Positions 16,326 through 26,238 of a DNA stretch of 48,068 nucleotides are shown here, one piece after another. The translations under genes were made by a program, and so were the position numbers. How positions within the stretch are numbered: position 1 is the stretch's first letter; each line of letters starts with the position of its first letter. The stretch is from Minisyncoccota bacterium (GTDB lineage Bacteria > Patescibacteriota > Minisyncoccia > Phycocordibacterales > Phycocordibacteraceae): contig JAQVIY010000002.1 of the NCBI GenBank assembly GCA_028695415.1, forward strand, positions 68,883 to 116,950, in the 5' to 3' direction. Below the pieces are notes generated by a model. The model saw only the letters and a program-made list of their open reading frames with translations, was not told the origin of the DNA and did not search any database.

Positions 16326-17186
16326 ATGACGACCAAAGAAGAAAAGAAACCGCGTATTGGGTTTATAGGGCAGGGATACATCGGCAAGAATTATGCCGAT
16401 GATTTTGAGCATCGCGGATACGCTACGGTGCGATACGCTCTCGAAGAGCCATATGCAGGCAACAAAGAAAAGATACAAGAGTGCGATATCGTCTTTATTG
16501 CCGTCCCAACGCCGACGACTCCGGGCGGTTTTGACGACTCCATCGTGCGCGATGCTATCGCGCTTACCGGAGCAGGGAAGATCGTTATCGTGAAGTCGAC
16601 TATCGTACCAGGGACAACGAGGACGTTTCAAACGCAGTATCCTGACCGCATTATTTTCTATTCTCCAGAATTCCTCTCCGAGGCGACTGCTGCTGAAGAC
16701 GCTTCGCACCCGTTCTCGAACATTCTCGGATATGCTGCCGATGATGATGCGCATCACCGTGCGGCGGAGCTCGTGCATGCGATACTCCCGCATGCTCCCT
16801 ATGCGCAGACCTGCGACAGCACCGAGGCGGAGCTTATCAAGTACGCCCATAACGGGAGCGGCTACGTCGAGATACTGTTTTTCAATCTTATGTACGAGCT
16901 CGCGAAGGAGTTGGGCGTGAGCTGGGAGCCGGTCGAACGGGCGCTCCAGGCAGACCCGTATATCGCGCATCGGTACGCGAAGCCGGTGCATAAGAGCGGA
17001 CGCGGCGCCGGCGGGCATTGTTTTATCAAGGATTTCGCGGCACTGCGCGAGTTGTATGAGAAGAAAGTCGGTGATCCTGTAGGGACTGGCGTTTTCTCCG
17101 CGCTGGAAAGAAAGAATGTCGCGTTGCTAAAGGACAGCGGTAAAGATCTGGATCTTCTCGCTGGCGTATACGGCGATATCGTATGA
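16326..17186 (+). CDS. UDP-sugar/GDP-mannose dehydrogenase family protein lacking the C-terminal domain (286 aa)
   Basis: GFIGQGYIGKNYADDFEHRG; IVFIAVPTPT; STIVPGTT; YSPEFLSE; STEAELIKYAHN; GAGGHCFIKDFAAL; ends shortly after. Confidence 0.8.
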   Translation: MTTKEEKKPRIGFIGQGYIGKNYADDFEHRGYATVRYALEEPYAGNKEKIQECDIVFIAVPTPTTPGGFDDSIVRDAIALTGAGKIVIVKSTIVPGTTRTFQTQYPDRIIFYSPEFLSEATAAEDASHPFSNILGYAADDDAHHRAAELVHAILPHAPYAQTCDSTEAELIKYAHNGSGYVEILFFNLMYELAKELGVSWEPVERALQADPYIAHRYAKPVHKSGRGAGGHCFIKDFAALRELYEKKVGDPVGTGVFSALERKNVALLKDSGKDLDLLAGVYGDIV

Positions 17187-18184
17187 AAAAGAAACAGAAA
17201 AAAGCGGTCATAACCGGTGCTGCCGGGTTTATTGGATTCCATCTCGCACAAAAGCTTCTTGAACGCGGCTGGAGCGTCGCGGGTATCGATTCGCTTACCG
17301 ACTACTACGATCCGCGCATCAAACAGAAGCGTCTCGCCATCCTCAAGAAATATCCGAAGTTCCGTTTCTATAAACTCAACATCGCGAAGTATGCGCCGTT
17401 TGAAAAAGTATTGCGGAAGGAGAAGCCGGACGACATCATTCATCTCGCGGCGCAGGCAGGCGTGCGGTACTCGCTCACGGATCCCTGGGCATATATCGAG
17501 TCGAATATGCTCGGCACGTTGAATGTATTTGAAGCAGCGAAGCGGCTCAAGCTTCCGCGTGTACTCTACGCCTCGTCAAGCTCGGTCTACGGCCTGAATA
17601 CAAAGTCGCCTATGAGCGAAGATGACCGGACAGATACGCAGATATCGGTATACGCCGCGACCAAGAAGGCGAATGAATCGCTCGCACACTCCTATAACGC
17701 ACTCTACGGCATCGAGACGGTTGGTCTCCGTTTCTTCACGGTATACGGCACCTGGGGCCGGCCGGATCTGGCGCTTTTCAAGTTCGTCAAGAAAATACTT
17801 TCCGGTGAACCGATCGATGTGTACGGTCACGGGAAGATGAAGCGGAGCTTCACGCATGTGTCCGACATCGTCGCGGGTATCGCCGCCATCCTCGACCAGG
17901 CGCCTCGCGGGCGGAATACGTTGTACAACCTTGGCGGCGCCGAAGCAGTTCCGCTTCTTGCCTTTATCAAGAATATCGAGAAGGAGGTGGGGAAGAAGGC
18001 GAAGCAACGCCTCTTGCCGATGCAAGCGGGGGATGTGCGCGAGACGATTGCGGATTGGTCGAAAGCGCACAAGGAGCTCGGATTCGTGCCGAGAACCACT
18101 ATGGAAGAAGGCATAGCAGAATTTGTCGCATGGTTCCGAAGCGAAGAGAAGTTCCTGCGTTCGCTCAAAGAGCCGAAACAATAA
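17183..18184 (+). CDS. NAD-dependent epimerase, UDP-glucuronate 4-epimerase-like
   Basis: ITGAAGFIGFHLAQKLLERGWSVAGIDSLTDYYDPRIKQKRL; SSSSVYG; YAATKKANE. Confidence 0.85.
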   Translation: MKKKQKKAVITGAAGFIGFHLAQKLLERGWSVAGIDSLTDYYDPRIKQKRLAILKKYPKFRFYKLNIAKYAPFEKVLRKEKPDDIIHLAAQAGVRYSLTDPWAYIESNMLGTLNVFEAAKRLKLPRVLYASSSSVYGLNTKSPMSEDDRTDTQISVYAATKKANESLAHSYNALYGIETVGLRFFTVYGTWGRPDLALFKFVKKILSGEPIDVYGHGKMKRSFTHVSDIVAGIAAILDQAPRGRNTLYNLGGAEAVPLLAFIKNIEKEVGKKAKQRLLPMQAGDVRETIADWSKAHKELGFVPRTTMEEGIAEFVAWFRSEEKFLRSLKEPKQ

Positions 18185-18194
18185 GCTCACCGCC

Positions 18195-19208
18195 ATGAGA
18201 TTGCTCGTCGTCACTCAGGCGGTTGACACAGAAGACCCGGTTCTCGGATTCTTCGTGCGATGGATAGAAGAGCTCGCGAAACGGGTCGAGCGCGTCGAGG
18301 TTATTTGCCTGCGGGAAGGGAGGCATGATTCGCTCCCCGCAAATGTGCGCGTCCATTCGCTTGGTAAAGAAAACGGCGTCTCCAGGGTGGCATATGTCTT
18401 TCACTTTTACCGGTATATCTCTTCGCTTTTGTATGACGCGGTCTTTGTGCATATGAACGAAGAATATGTGCTTCTGGGCGGTTTGTTCTGGCGATTGGGG
18501 TGGACGAAAGTAGTATTATGGCGCAATCATAAGAAAGGCTCATGGAAAACGCGTCTTTCGGCAGCGCTTTCTGACGTCGTGCTTTATACCTCTCCGCAAT
18601 CCTATACGGCCACATTCCCAAACGCGATACGTATGCCAGTCGGGATTGATACCGATTTTTTCACGCCCGATCAGCCGCTCGCGAGACATCCGCGCTCTAT
18701 CTTATTCGCGGGTCGCATCGCGCCGGTGAAGCATGTCGTCGAGTTTATCGAAGCACTCCATACGCTCCGTACGCTCGGGGTAGATTTTTCAGCTACCGTC
18801 GCAGGCGCCTCGTTGCCGTACGACAAGCCGTATGAGGATACGGTCCGCGCGAGCGTCGCGCGATATAACCTCGAGGATCGGGTACGGTTCGTTGGGGCGG
18901 TATCGCAGGAGGGGATGCGCGCCCTCTATCGCGAGCACGAGATCTATGTGAACCTCACACCGCCCGGCAGCATGGACAAGACCATCTTCGAGGCGATGGC
19001 GTGTGGCACAACGCCGCTTGTTGCCAATCGAGATTTGGAGGATGTCCTCGGCGTACGGAGAATCGCATCTTCGCTTGATCCGCATACTCTCGCTATGAAC
19101 ATGCGCGACCTGTTCGATTCTTCACATCAGGACGATCTGAGGGGATTTGTGGTACGGGAACACAGTCTCGCGAAGCTTTCTGATCAACTCATGGGCATTC
19201 TCATATGA
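18195..19208 (+). CDS. Glycosyltransferase family 4
   Basis: ILFAGRIAPVKHVVEFIEAL; FVGAVSQEGMRALYREHEIYVNLTPPGSMDKTIFEAMACGTTPLV. ATG start at 18195 avoids overlap with the epimerase. Confidence 0.88.
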   Translation: MRLLVVTQAVDTEDPVLGFFVRWIEELAKRVERVEVICLREGRHDSLPANVRVHSLGKENGVSRVAYVFHFYRYISSLLYDAVFVHMNEEYVLLGGLFWRLGWTKVVLWRNHKKGSWKTRLSAALSDVVLYTSPQSYTATFPNAIRMPVGIDTDFFTPDQPLARHPRSILFAGRIAPVKHVVEFIEALHTLRTLGVDFSATVAGASLPYDKPYEDTVRASVARYNLEDRVRFVGAVSQEGMRALYREHEIYVNLTPPGSMDKTIFEAMACGTTPLVANRDLEDVLGVRRIASSLDPHTLAMNMRDLFDSSHQDDLRGFVVREHSLAKLSDQLMGILI

Positions 19209-21322
19209 GAGTCTGTTATTTCGGCATCTATGACCGAGAACAAGGCAGGAATCGGATCTACCGAAAGGGTCTTTCTGAGAATGGGGTCGAGATAGTCGAG
19301 TGCCAGGACGCTACCCCAGGGTTCGCGAAATACCTGCGGCTTATGCGCAAGCATACGCGGCTCAAAGGGGAGTACGATGCGCTCATCGTCGGATATCCAG
19401 GACACATCCTCGTGCCGTTCGCGCGATGTATCTCACGAAAACGGATTATCCTCGACGCATGCGCCTCAATGTATGAGGGTGTCGTTATTTCGCGTGGGCA
19501 GTACTCACTATGGTCGTGGCGTGCGTTCCTCCTGCGACTCATCGACCGACTTGCCGTGCGCTTCGCCGATGTCGTGCTCGTAGAGAGCGAGGCGCAAAAG
19601 CAGTATTTCGAACAACACCTTGGGGCGAAAGACAAATGCCGTGTTCTCTATCACGGCGCTGATGACTCGATCTACGATCGTGACCAAAACGCGCCCGTCG
19701 CAAAACATACTGAATTCACGGTCGTATTCCGCGGGAAGTTCCTGCCCGAAGCGGGTGTGCGGCACATCATCACGGCGGCGAAGCTTCTCGAGGACGACGA
19801 GGTGCGCTTCGTTATTATTGGGAACGGCTTCCTCGAAAGGGAGATTCGCGCGCAGATAGCGCGCATAGCGCCGCGCAATCTGACACTCATCGACGCGCGT
19901 CTCAGAGATGATGAGTTGCGGCGGGAGATGCTTTCAGCACACGCGTCTCTCGGTCAGCTCGAGCGGCACCCGCGTCTTTCACGGACGCTCCCGTTCAAAC
20001 TCTTCGAATCGCTCGCACTCGGCCTCCCGTATATCACCGCGGATACTGGGCCGGTGCGCGAGATTCTCACTGATGGCGAACAGGCATTCTTCGTCCCCCC
20101 GGCGGATCCCAAGGCGCTCGCGGAGAAGATACGTTTCTTGAAAAATAATCCCGCTGTCGCAAAGCGGGTCGCGGAGAACGGACATCGCTTGTACTGCGAA
20201 CGGTTCACGCCGAAAATCCTCGGTGCGCGACTCGTGACATTTCTCGAGCGTCCTTTGAGCGTCCTATACCTCTTCAATCGCGTTCGAACCGGGCTTACCG
20301 AAGAGATTGCGCGCGGTAAGGATCATGATGGACATTTCTTCGGTATGTTCAGGCTCGCGAAATACGGCGTTCACGGCGAGTACTTCGAGATTGAACAATT
20401 CCTCCCATACCGGTTCGCACAATTCCTGCGGACGCATTTTCTGAATATCCATTTTGTGCATTTGCCGCTCTTCTTCAAGATGCGCGCGTACGATATCGTT
20501 TTCACTTCCTCGGCATTCGGGAGCCTGTTATTGAAAGCGCTTCTCGGGCTCTCGCGCCCGCGATGGGTCGTTTTCGATTTCGGGCTCGCGAGCATGCTTG
20601 GAGCGGGTGCGACGCTCAAGCAGCGCGTCCTTGCTTTTATGCTCCGAAGAGCCGACGGAATCATCACACTTTCTCCAGGCGAACGGGATAGTATGCGTGC
20701 GCGGTTCCCATCATATCTCGACGCGATACAGTATTTCCCGCTCGGCGTCGACACCGCCTATTTCGCACCCGATCGGTCGGTCGAGGAGGGAGATTTCATT
20801 TTGAGCCCGGGGCGCGACCCGAGACGGGACTTATCGACACTCGTTCTCGCGAGCGAGGGCATCGTTCCCGAGGTGAAAGTAACCTCGCGCCATTACGACG
20901 CATCTACGCTCGGCTCGGCAGGCGCGCATATTACACGGCATGAGTTCTCGCCTCTTGAGCTGCGGGAGGAGTACCGGCGAGCAAAGCTCATTGTTCTCCC
21001 TATCAGTACTGCTGATGGTCTGAATGATTCGTCCGGATGTTCGACTCTGGTCGAGGCGATGGCGATGGGGAAGGCGATTATCGCGACCCATACCGAGACG
21101 ATGGCGGCATATATCACGCATGGTGAGAACGGCTGGCTCGTCCCAGAAAAGGATGTGCAAGCGTTACGCGAAGCCGTGGAGCTCTTATGGCACGATGGCG
21201 GTCTCCGTCGCCGCCTCGGGCAAGCGGCGCGCGAATTTGCCGTGCGCGAATGCAGTGCCGATCTCTATGCGGGCCGCCTGGCTGACTATTTTAAGAAGGT
21301 TTCCGGTACGAATGGACGCTGA
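19205..21322 (+). CDS. Tandem double GT-B glycosyltransferase (two GT4-like modules, 705 aa)
   Basis: Module 1 ends LFESLALGLPYITADTGPVREIL...LVTFLERPLSVLYL; module 2 contains DFILSPGRDPRRD...GCSTLVEAMAMGKAIIATHTETMAAYI. Confidence 0.85.
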   Translation: MRVCYFGIYDREQGRNRIYRKGLSENGVEIVECQDATPGFAKYLRLMRKHTRLKGEYDALIVGYPGHILVPFARCISRKRIILDACASMYEGVVISRGQYSLWSWRAFLLRLIDRLAVRFADVVLVESEAQKQYFEQHLGAKDKCRVLYHGADDSIYDRDQNAPVAKHTEFTVVFRGKFLPEAGVRHIITAAKLLEDDEVRFVIIGNGFLEREIRAQIARIAPRNLTLIDARLRDDELRREMLSAHASLGQLERHPRLSRTLPFKLFESLALGLPYITADTGPVREILTDGEQAFFVPPADPKALAEKIRFLKNNPAVAKRVAENGHRLYCERFTPKILGARLVTFLERPLSVLYLFNRVRTGLTEEIARGKDHDGHFFGMFRLAKYGVHGEYFEIEQFLPYRFAQFLRTHFLNIHFVHLPLFFKMRAYDIVFTSSAFGSLLLKALLGLSRPRWVVFDFGLASMLGAGATLKQRVLAFMLRRADGIITLSPGERDSMRARFPSYLDAIQYFPLGVDTAYFAPDRSVEEGDFILSPGRDPRRDLSTLVLASEGIVPEVKVTSRHYDASTLGSAGAHITRHEFSPLELREEYRRAKLIVLPISTADGLNDSSGCSTLVEAMAMGKAIIATHTETMAAYITHGENGWLVPEKDVQALREAVELLWHDGGLRRRLGQAAREFAVRECSADLYAGRLADYFKKVSGTNGR

Positions 21323-22061
21323 CATTCTTACTGAGCGAATCGGGCAGGATAAGCGGCGCCGTATGTCCGAAGTCAATCAGTATCCACCCTCGCAGAGGGT
21401 CATACAGTCCCGATGCGGAATCATAGGACGGGTAATAGATCGTATACTCTTTCGTCCCGTCGAGAGAATCTTTTATGTATTCGAAGGAACATATCTGTTC
21501 ATCATAGGTCGAGTATCCGAATTGCGGTTTCCCGGGAACGACGAAATCGTCGATAAAGAGATATCCTTTCTGGAAATCGGTCGTGGCGTTCTTCACCTCC
21601 GCGCGAAGCGGCCACTTGAATCCCATGCCGTGTGAATCGAGCCAAAATGTCGTCTCGCGGGCGGTCATACCCGGATTCGCCGCTTCTATCGCGTAGAGAA
21701 ATTCAGGAGAGGTCTTCTTGAGGAGTGTCACGTTCGGGAACGGGGCAACCTTCCCCGAAGTGAACTCGAACGCTTCCTTGTCTGGTTCGCAGCTATAAAG
21801 AGCGATGGAGGGGAATGATTTCGCGACGTGCACGAGCGATGAGCCGACGGAGGAGCCGGTCTCGATAAACTGCTCTGACTTTCCGATGCAGTGGAATATG
21901 AGCTCGGTCAGGTATCCATCACCATGGAACCCCGTCTCGCGATAGGGATTGCGCGCGCGTGTGCGGAAACCGTTCAAATAATTATAGACCGGGTCGTCCT
22001 TCGGGACGATATTCTTCACAAAATTACGCAGTCGTTTGAGCATATTGGGGTAGGAAACCAT
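21291..22061 (-). CDS. SAM-dependent methyltransferase-like protein
   Basis: FIETGSSVGSSLVHVAKSFPSIALYSCEPDKEAFEF; start at internal Met (MVSYPNMLKRL). Confidence 0.6.
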   Translation of the reverse strand: MVSYPNMLKRLRNFVKNIVPKDDPVYNYLNGFRTRARNPYRETGFHGDGYLTELIFHCIGKSEQFIETGSSVGSSLVHVAKSFPSIALYSCEPDKEAFEFTSGKVAPFPNVTLLKKTSPEFLYAIEAANPGMTARETTFWLDSHGMGFKWPLRAEVKNATTDFQKGYLFIDDFVVPGKPQFGYSTYDEQICSFEYIKDSLDGTKEYTIYYPSYDSASGLYDPLRGWILIDFGHTAPLILPDSLSKNVSVHSYRKPS

Positions 22062-22124
22062 AGTATCATATCGGCGGTTCTCTTTGGCAAAGACTGCCTC
22101 GACCAAGTATGATGAGGCTACCCT

Positions 22125-23075
22125 ATGACTACTGCAACACCACGCCACAAAATCGTTGACGGCATCCCCTGCTTCTCCGAAGACCGATATTGGGGCAAGG
22201 CTCCGAAGGAGGAGCTCGAGAAGGCGCTCGCTGTCATCCAAGAACAGGGTTGGGACGAATTCAGACGCCGGTATAAAGACGCGTTCGATGCGACATTCGA
22301 AGAAAATCGAGCTGACTGGCGCTTCCCGATCCCGCTCTCCCGGGATTCGGTCGTTCTTGATGCTGGGGCGGGCATGGGCAGGAGCAGCATCCCGCTTGCG
22401 CGCGTCGTCGGGAAAGTGGTAGCCGTCGACCCATCGTTCTTGCGCATGAAGTTTCTAAAGTTGCGCGCAGAGAAGGAAGGTCTCAAAAACATCGATGTAT
22501 ATGTCGGCGACCTGTTCGATGTTCCGTTCGAAAAGGGAAGTTTTGACTTGATTGTTATGAACGGCCTTCTCGAATGGATTGGCGCAACCGACAAATATAC
22601 TGAACCGCGCGAAGCACAGCTCGCCGCGCTTCGGCTCGCGAAGGATCTCCTCAAAGATGGCGGACATCTCTATATTGGCATCGAGAACCGCGCGGCATTT
22701 GCCTATCTCTATGCGCTCGACCACTCGGGTCTGCGGTTCACGAGCTACCTGCCGCGCCCTATGGCCGATTGGTATTGCCGGCTTCGGAAGGGTGCGCGGT
22801 ATGATACCTATACCTACACGGCGCGCGGGTATCGGAAGCTGCTTTCCGAAGCCGGCTTTGGCGCGGCAGACTTCTATCTGGTCTATCCCGGATATAACTG
22901 TCCGCGGATAACGATACCGTATGGCGACTTGAATCTTCTCGCGTATGTCATACGGCGACTTATGCCTCAGAATTCATGGCGCCGCCGTCTCGCAAGCCGT
23001 CTCGCGGGAGTTCGACCGCTTCTTGTTCTCTACCGGAGCATCTTCTTCAGTTTCAATATCATCGCTAAAAAATGA
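22125..23075 (+). CDS. Class I SAM-dependent methyltransferase
   Basis: VVLDAGAGMGRSSIPLARVVGKVVAVDPS; FDLIVMNGLLEWIG. Confidence 0.88.
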   Translation: MTTATPRHKIVDGIPCFSEDRYWGKAPKEELEKALAVIQEQGWDEFRRRYKDAFDATFEENRADWRFPIPLSRDSVVLDAGAGMGRSSIPLARVVGKVVAVDPSFLRMKFLKLRAEKEGLKNIDVYVGDLFDVPFEKGSFDLIVMNGLLEWIGATDKYTEPREAQLAALRLAKDLLKDGGHLYIGIENRAAFAYLYALDHSGLRFTSYLPRPMADWYCRLRKGARYDTYTYTARGYRKLLSEAGFGAADFYLVYPGYNCPRITIPYGDLNLLAYVIRRLMPQNSWRRRLASRLAGVRPLLVLYRSIFFSFNIIAKK

Positions 23076-23953
23076 TTCCACTCATACACAAGGTCATACG
23101 GCAGGAATCGCTCGCGCTCGAGAGCGCGCGCGAACCGTTCTCGTTCCTCAAATACAGCACGCCGAATTCCGGGAAGCGGTTTGATGACAAGGTCATCTTC
23201 CTTGTATTCGGATCGGGAGCGGACGAACCTTTCCTGTGTGTGAAAACCGTCCGAAGCTATCAAGCGAAAGATGTTGTCATCCGGAATTACGAGAACCTAA
23301 AGAAACTCAACCAGCTTGCCGAGGGAAGCGCGTATGCGGGCCTCTTCGCCACAGCTCGCCACCTTTTCGATGATGGCGAGCAGATCTTTAGCATCGAGAC
23401 TGCTTGCTCGGGGAGAAGACTGAAGCTCGATGAGGAGATGTTGCGGCATATCGCCTCGACCTATGCGAAGTTCCATACGCATCTTGCTAAGAACGCGCCA
23501 CCGGTAGACCTCCTCCGGTTTGCCGAAGGGATTGTCGACGCTTCCGGTTTCGGCGCCGATGACCAAGAGAAACTTCTCGCGCACATCAAATCGCTCTCGA
23601 GTCTTGCCGTCTCCTTGCCGCGCATAATGCAGCATGGCGATCTGACGGAAGACAACATACTCATATCAGATCGCGGATTCCAAATCGTCGATTGCGATTT
23701 TATCGGCACCACCGACCTCCCCGGATTCGATCTCTTCGGTCTCTTCCGCCGCCACAATCCGAAACAGGCGAAAGAACTCTCCCGACGATACCTCCCCGAT
23801 TATTTCAAGAGTGTCGGCGCCACGGTCCCTCCGGAAGAGTATGAGACGCTCTTTTTCCTGTATTACCTCATCGAACGGCTTCGTAAGTCGGCGTCGGGAC
23901 GGGGACAGACCGTCGCCGGTATCGTAGCGGACTACGAATCGTCTCTCGTATGA
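23072..23953 (+). CDS. Aminoglycoside phosphotransferase/choline kinase-fold phosphotransferase
   Basis: IMQHGDLTEDNILISDRGFQIVDCDFIGTTDLPGFDLF. Confidence 0.75.
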   Translation: MIPLIHKVIRQESLALESAREPFSFLKYSTPNSGKRFDDKVIFLVFGSGADEPFLCVKTVRSYQAKDVVIRNYENLKKLNQLAEGSAYAGLFATARHLFDDGEQIFSIETACSGRRLKLDEEMLRHIASTYAKFHTHLAKNAPPVDLLRFAEGIVDASGFGADDQEKLLAHIKSLSSLAVSLPRIMQHGDLTEDNILISDRGFQIVDCDFIGTTDLPGFDLFGLFRRHNPKQAKELSRRYLPDYFKSVGATVPPEEYETLFFLYYLIERLRKSASGRGQTVAGIVADYESSLV

Positions 23954-25053
23954 AAGGGTTGTATTTCATCGACACTGATGTGCGTAACACTCGCGCGCAT
24001 ACGAGCCAGATACTGCACACCGTCGCCGCACTCGATCCGTATGTCGAGGTCGACATCGTTGCGCCCCGTTATGACGGCCCGGTCGATCTCGAAGGCATAC
24101 GAGACCGGCATGGCTTGGCGGCAGCGCCGCGGGTGATACGCATTCCGGTTTTTGGATTCAAACACCCGGGGAGCCTTGCGTTCGCGTGTTTCAATATCCC
24201 CGCCATCGTGTTCCTCGTGCGACATCGGAAGGAGACATCGTTTATCTACATCCGGTCGAATTTGCTATTTCCCATAGCTCTCTCAGCCGCGTGTCTCCGC
24301 ATCCCGCGCTACTACGAGACACACCGGAAGCCGCTCACCTGGACGGCGCGTTTGTATGATTATCTTATGACCAAGACAGCGACCGGAATCGTCGTGATTA
24401 GCGAGCATCTTCGCGCGCGCTATGCCGCATACGCGAAGCGGATCCTGGTTGCGCACGACGCCGTATCGTTCGGGCGGTTCGGGGACACCCTTCAGAAGGC
24501 CGAAGCACGAAAGAGATGCGGCATAACCGATGCTCATCCGGTATGCGTATACGCCGGAACCGTGAGTCGGCTCAAAGGCGCTGATGTCGCCATCGCTGCC
24601 GCACGGCTTATGCCGGATATCGATTTTTATCTCGTGGGACAGGTCGAGCCCGCTGTTGCCGCCCTCGATCTTCCGGCGAACATCATCCTGACAGGGAGGA
24701 AGGAACAGGAGGATGTTCCCGTGTTCTTGCGAGCTGCCGATGTGCTCCTCTTGCCGCACCCAAGAGGCGAGTACTCGCAATCGCCTATGAAGCTCTTCGA
24801 GTATATGGCGTCCGGCGTGCCGATTGTCGCTTCGCGCTTGCCATCGGTATGCGAAGTGCTCGACGATACGAACGCAATTCTTGTCGAGCCCGAAGATGTT
24901 CATTCGCTCGTCGAAGGCATCCGACAGGTCGTTGCTGATCCGCGCCGCGCCGCGCCGCGTGCCGAGAAAGCGCGACAAGATGTTGAGGCATATACCTGGG
25001 AGAAGCGCGGCGCGGCAATCGCGCTATTTATCAAGGATACCCTGTCGGTATGA
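23950..25053 (+). CDS. Glycosyltransferase family 4
   Basis: CVYAGTVSRLKGADVAIAAARLMPDIDFYLVG; LLPHPRGEYSQSPMKLFEYMASGVPIVASRLPS. Confidence 0.9.
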   Translation: MKGLYFIDTDVRNTRAHTSQILHTVAALDPYVEVDIVAPRYDGPVDLEGIRDRHGLAAAPRVIRIPVFGFKHPGSLAFACFNIPAIVFLVRHRKETSFIYIRSNLLFPIALSAACLRIPRYYETHRKPLTWTARLYDYLMTKTATGIVVISEHLRARYAAYAKRILVAHDAVSFGRFGDTLQKAEARKRCGITDAHPVCVYAGTVSRLKGADVAIAAARLMPDIDFYLVGQVEPAVAALDLPANIILTGRKEQEDVPVFLRAADVLLLPHPRGEYSQSPMKLFEYMASGVPIVASRLPSVCEVLDDTNAILVEPEDVHSLVEGIRQVVADPRRAAPRAEKARQDVEAYTWEKRGAAIALFIKDTLSV

Positions 25054-26189
25054 GACATCTCTCGGGACGATTGAAACGGTTCGTGCTATTCACGCGATGT
25101 CTTCTCGCAGCGCTCATTCGCGGTGCGGCTGACATGCCGCCTACAAACCCGGCGACAATCATCGTTGTCCCGACAGGGAAGCTAGGCGACATTGTGTGCT
25201 GTACGCCGGTCTTCCGCGCGCTTCGCGCGCGATTGCCGCACGCGCGTCTTGTCGCTCTTGGCCCAAAGCTTGTCGAACCGCTCCTTGAGCATAGCGGCCT
25301 CGTCGATGCGCATATCGACATCGGCGCAGATAACGCGATCGATCACATACGCGCGGAACATGCCGATGCGGCGGTCGTTCTCGGGCCGTCATTCGGCTCT
25401 GCTGTGCTTTTGTGTCTCGCGCACCTACCGCTTGTCGTCATACCGAAGGTCGTTGGCGGTTATTCTCCAAACGAGACGCGCTTGTACAAGCTCTTGTCGC
25501 GATTTGTCGCGACCTATCCGTATCATAGGGGAGAGTACGCGCCGCGTGAGCGGCTTCGCGCGCTCGAACCGCTTGGCATCGTTATCGATGATACGACAAA
25601 GAAACTCGGATTTTCTGATGCGGGTGCCGCAACGGCGGCACAGTTTCTCGCTGACAATAGCATTGACCCGAAAAAGGATTTTGTTGTCGGCATATCGCCC
25701 TCAGCAGGGAACAAGATAAAGGAGTGGCCGGCGGAGCGATTCGCACAGGTTGCTGATTATTTGATTGAGAAGTATGACGCGAAGATTGTCATCATAGGAA
25801 GTGCCGCTGATGCCGCGAAAGCGGCGGAGATGAAACAATACCTGCATACGCCCGTCGCGGACGCGACCGGCGCGTTCGATCTCGATACGCTCAAGGCAAG
25901 CATCTCGAAATTATCACTTTTCATATCGGTCGATACGGGGCCGATTTATATCGCGGAGGCGTTCAATGTCCCGACTATCGATATTGTCGGACCAGTCGAT
26001 GAGAAGGTGCAGCCGCCGCGCGGACCGCTCCACCGGAATGTTATACCCGAAAGGACACATCCCATGCTCTCTATTCTCAATGCTCGTTCGTATGACGAAA
26101 CCGAGGCCGTGCGCCAAGTCAATTCAATAACCGTTGCAGCCGTGACGCACGAACTCGACTTGCTCATCGCGGCAATGAGAGGGGTGTAG
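25050..26189 (+). CDS. Glycosyltransferase family 9 (heptosyltransferase-like)
   Basis: IIVVPTGKLGDIVCCTPVFRALRARLPHARL; VGISPSAGNKIKEWPAERFAQVADYL; FISVDTGPIYIAEAFNVPTIDIVGP. Confidence 0.9.
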   Translation: MRHLSGRLKRFVLFTRCLLAALIRGAADMPPTNPATIIVVPTGKLGDIVCCTPVFRALRARLPHARLVALGPKLVEPLLEHSGLVDAHIDIGADNAIDHIRAEHADAAVVLGPSFGSAVLLCLAHLPLVVIPKVVGGYSPNETRLYKLLSRFVATYPYHRGEYAPRERLRALEPLGIVIDDTTKKLGFSDAGAATAAQFLADNSIDPKKDFVVGISPSAGNKIKEWPAERFAQVADYLIEKYDAKIVIIGSAADAAKAAEMKQYLHTPVADATGAFDLDTLKASISKLSLFISVDTGPIYIAEAFNVPTIDIVGPVDEKVQPPRGPLHRNVIPERTHPMLSILNARSYDETEAVRQVNSITVAAVTHELDLLIAAMRGV

Positions 26190-26224
26190 CACCACACAGG
26201 ATTCTCAAGTAGGTTATTTTATGG

Positions 26225-26230
26225 TATAAG
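26225..26230 (+). promoter_or_regulatory. -10 box GGTATAAG, 8 nt before ATG
   Basis: TTTTATGGTATAAGCAATCAACATG. Confidence 0.5.
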
Positions 26231-26238
26231 CAATCAAC

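Noticed and set aside
16023-17018. 331-aa minus-strand ORF
   Set aside because: Antisense to a GT4 and the UDP-sugar dehydrogenase; no recognisable domain.
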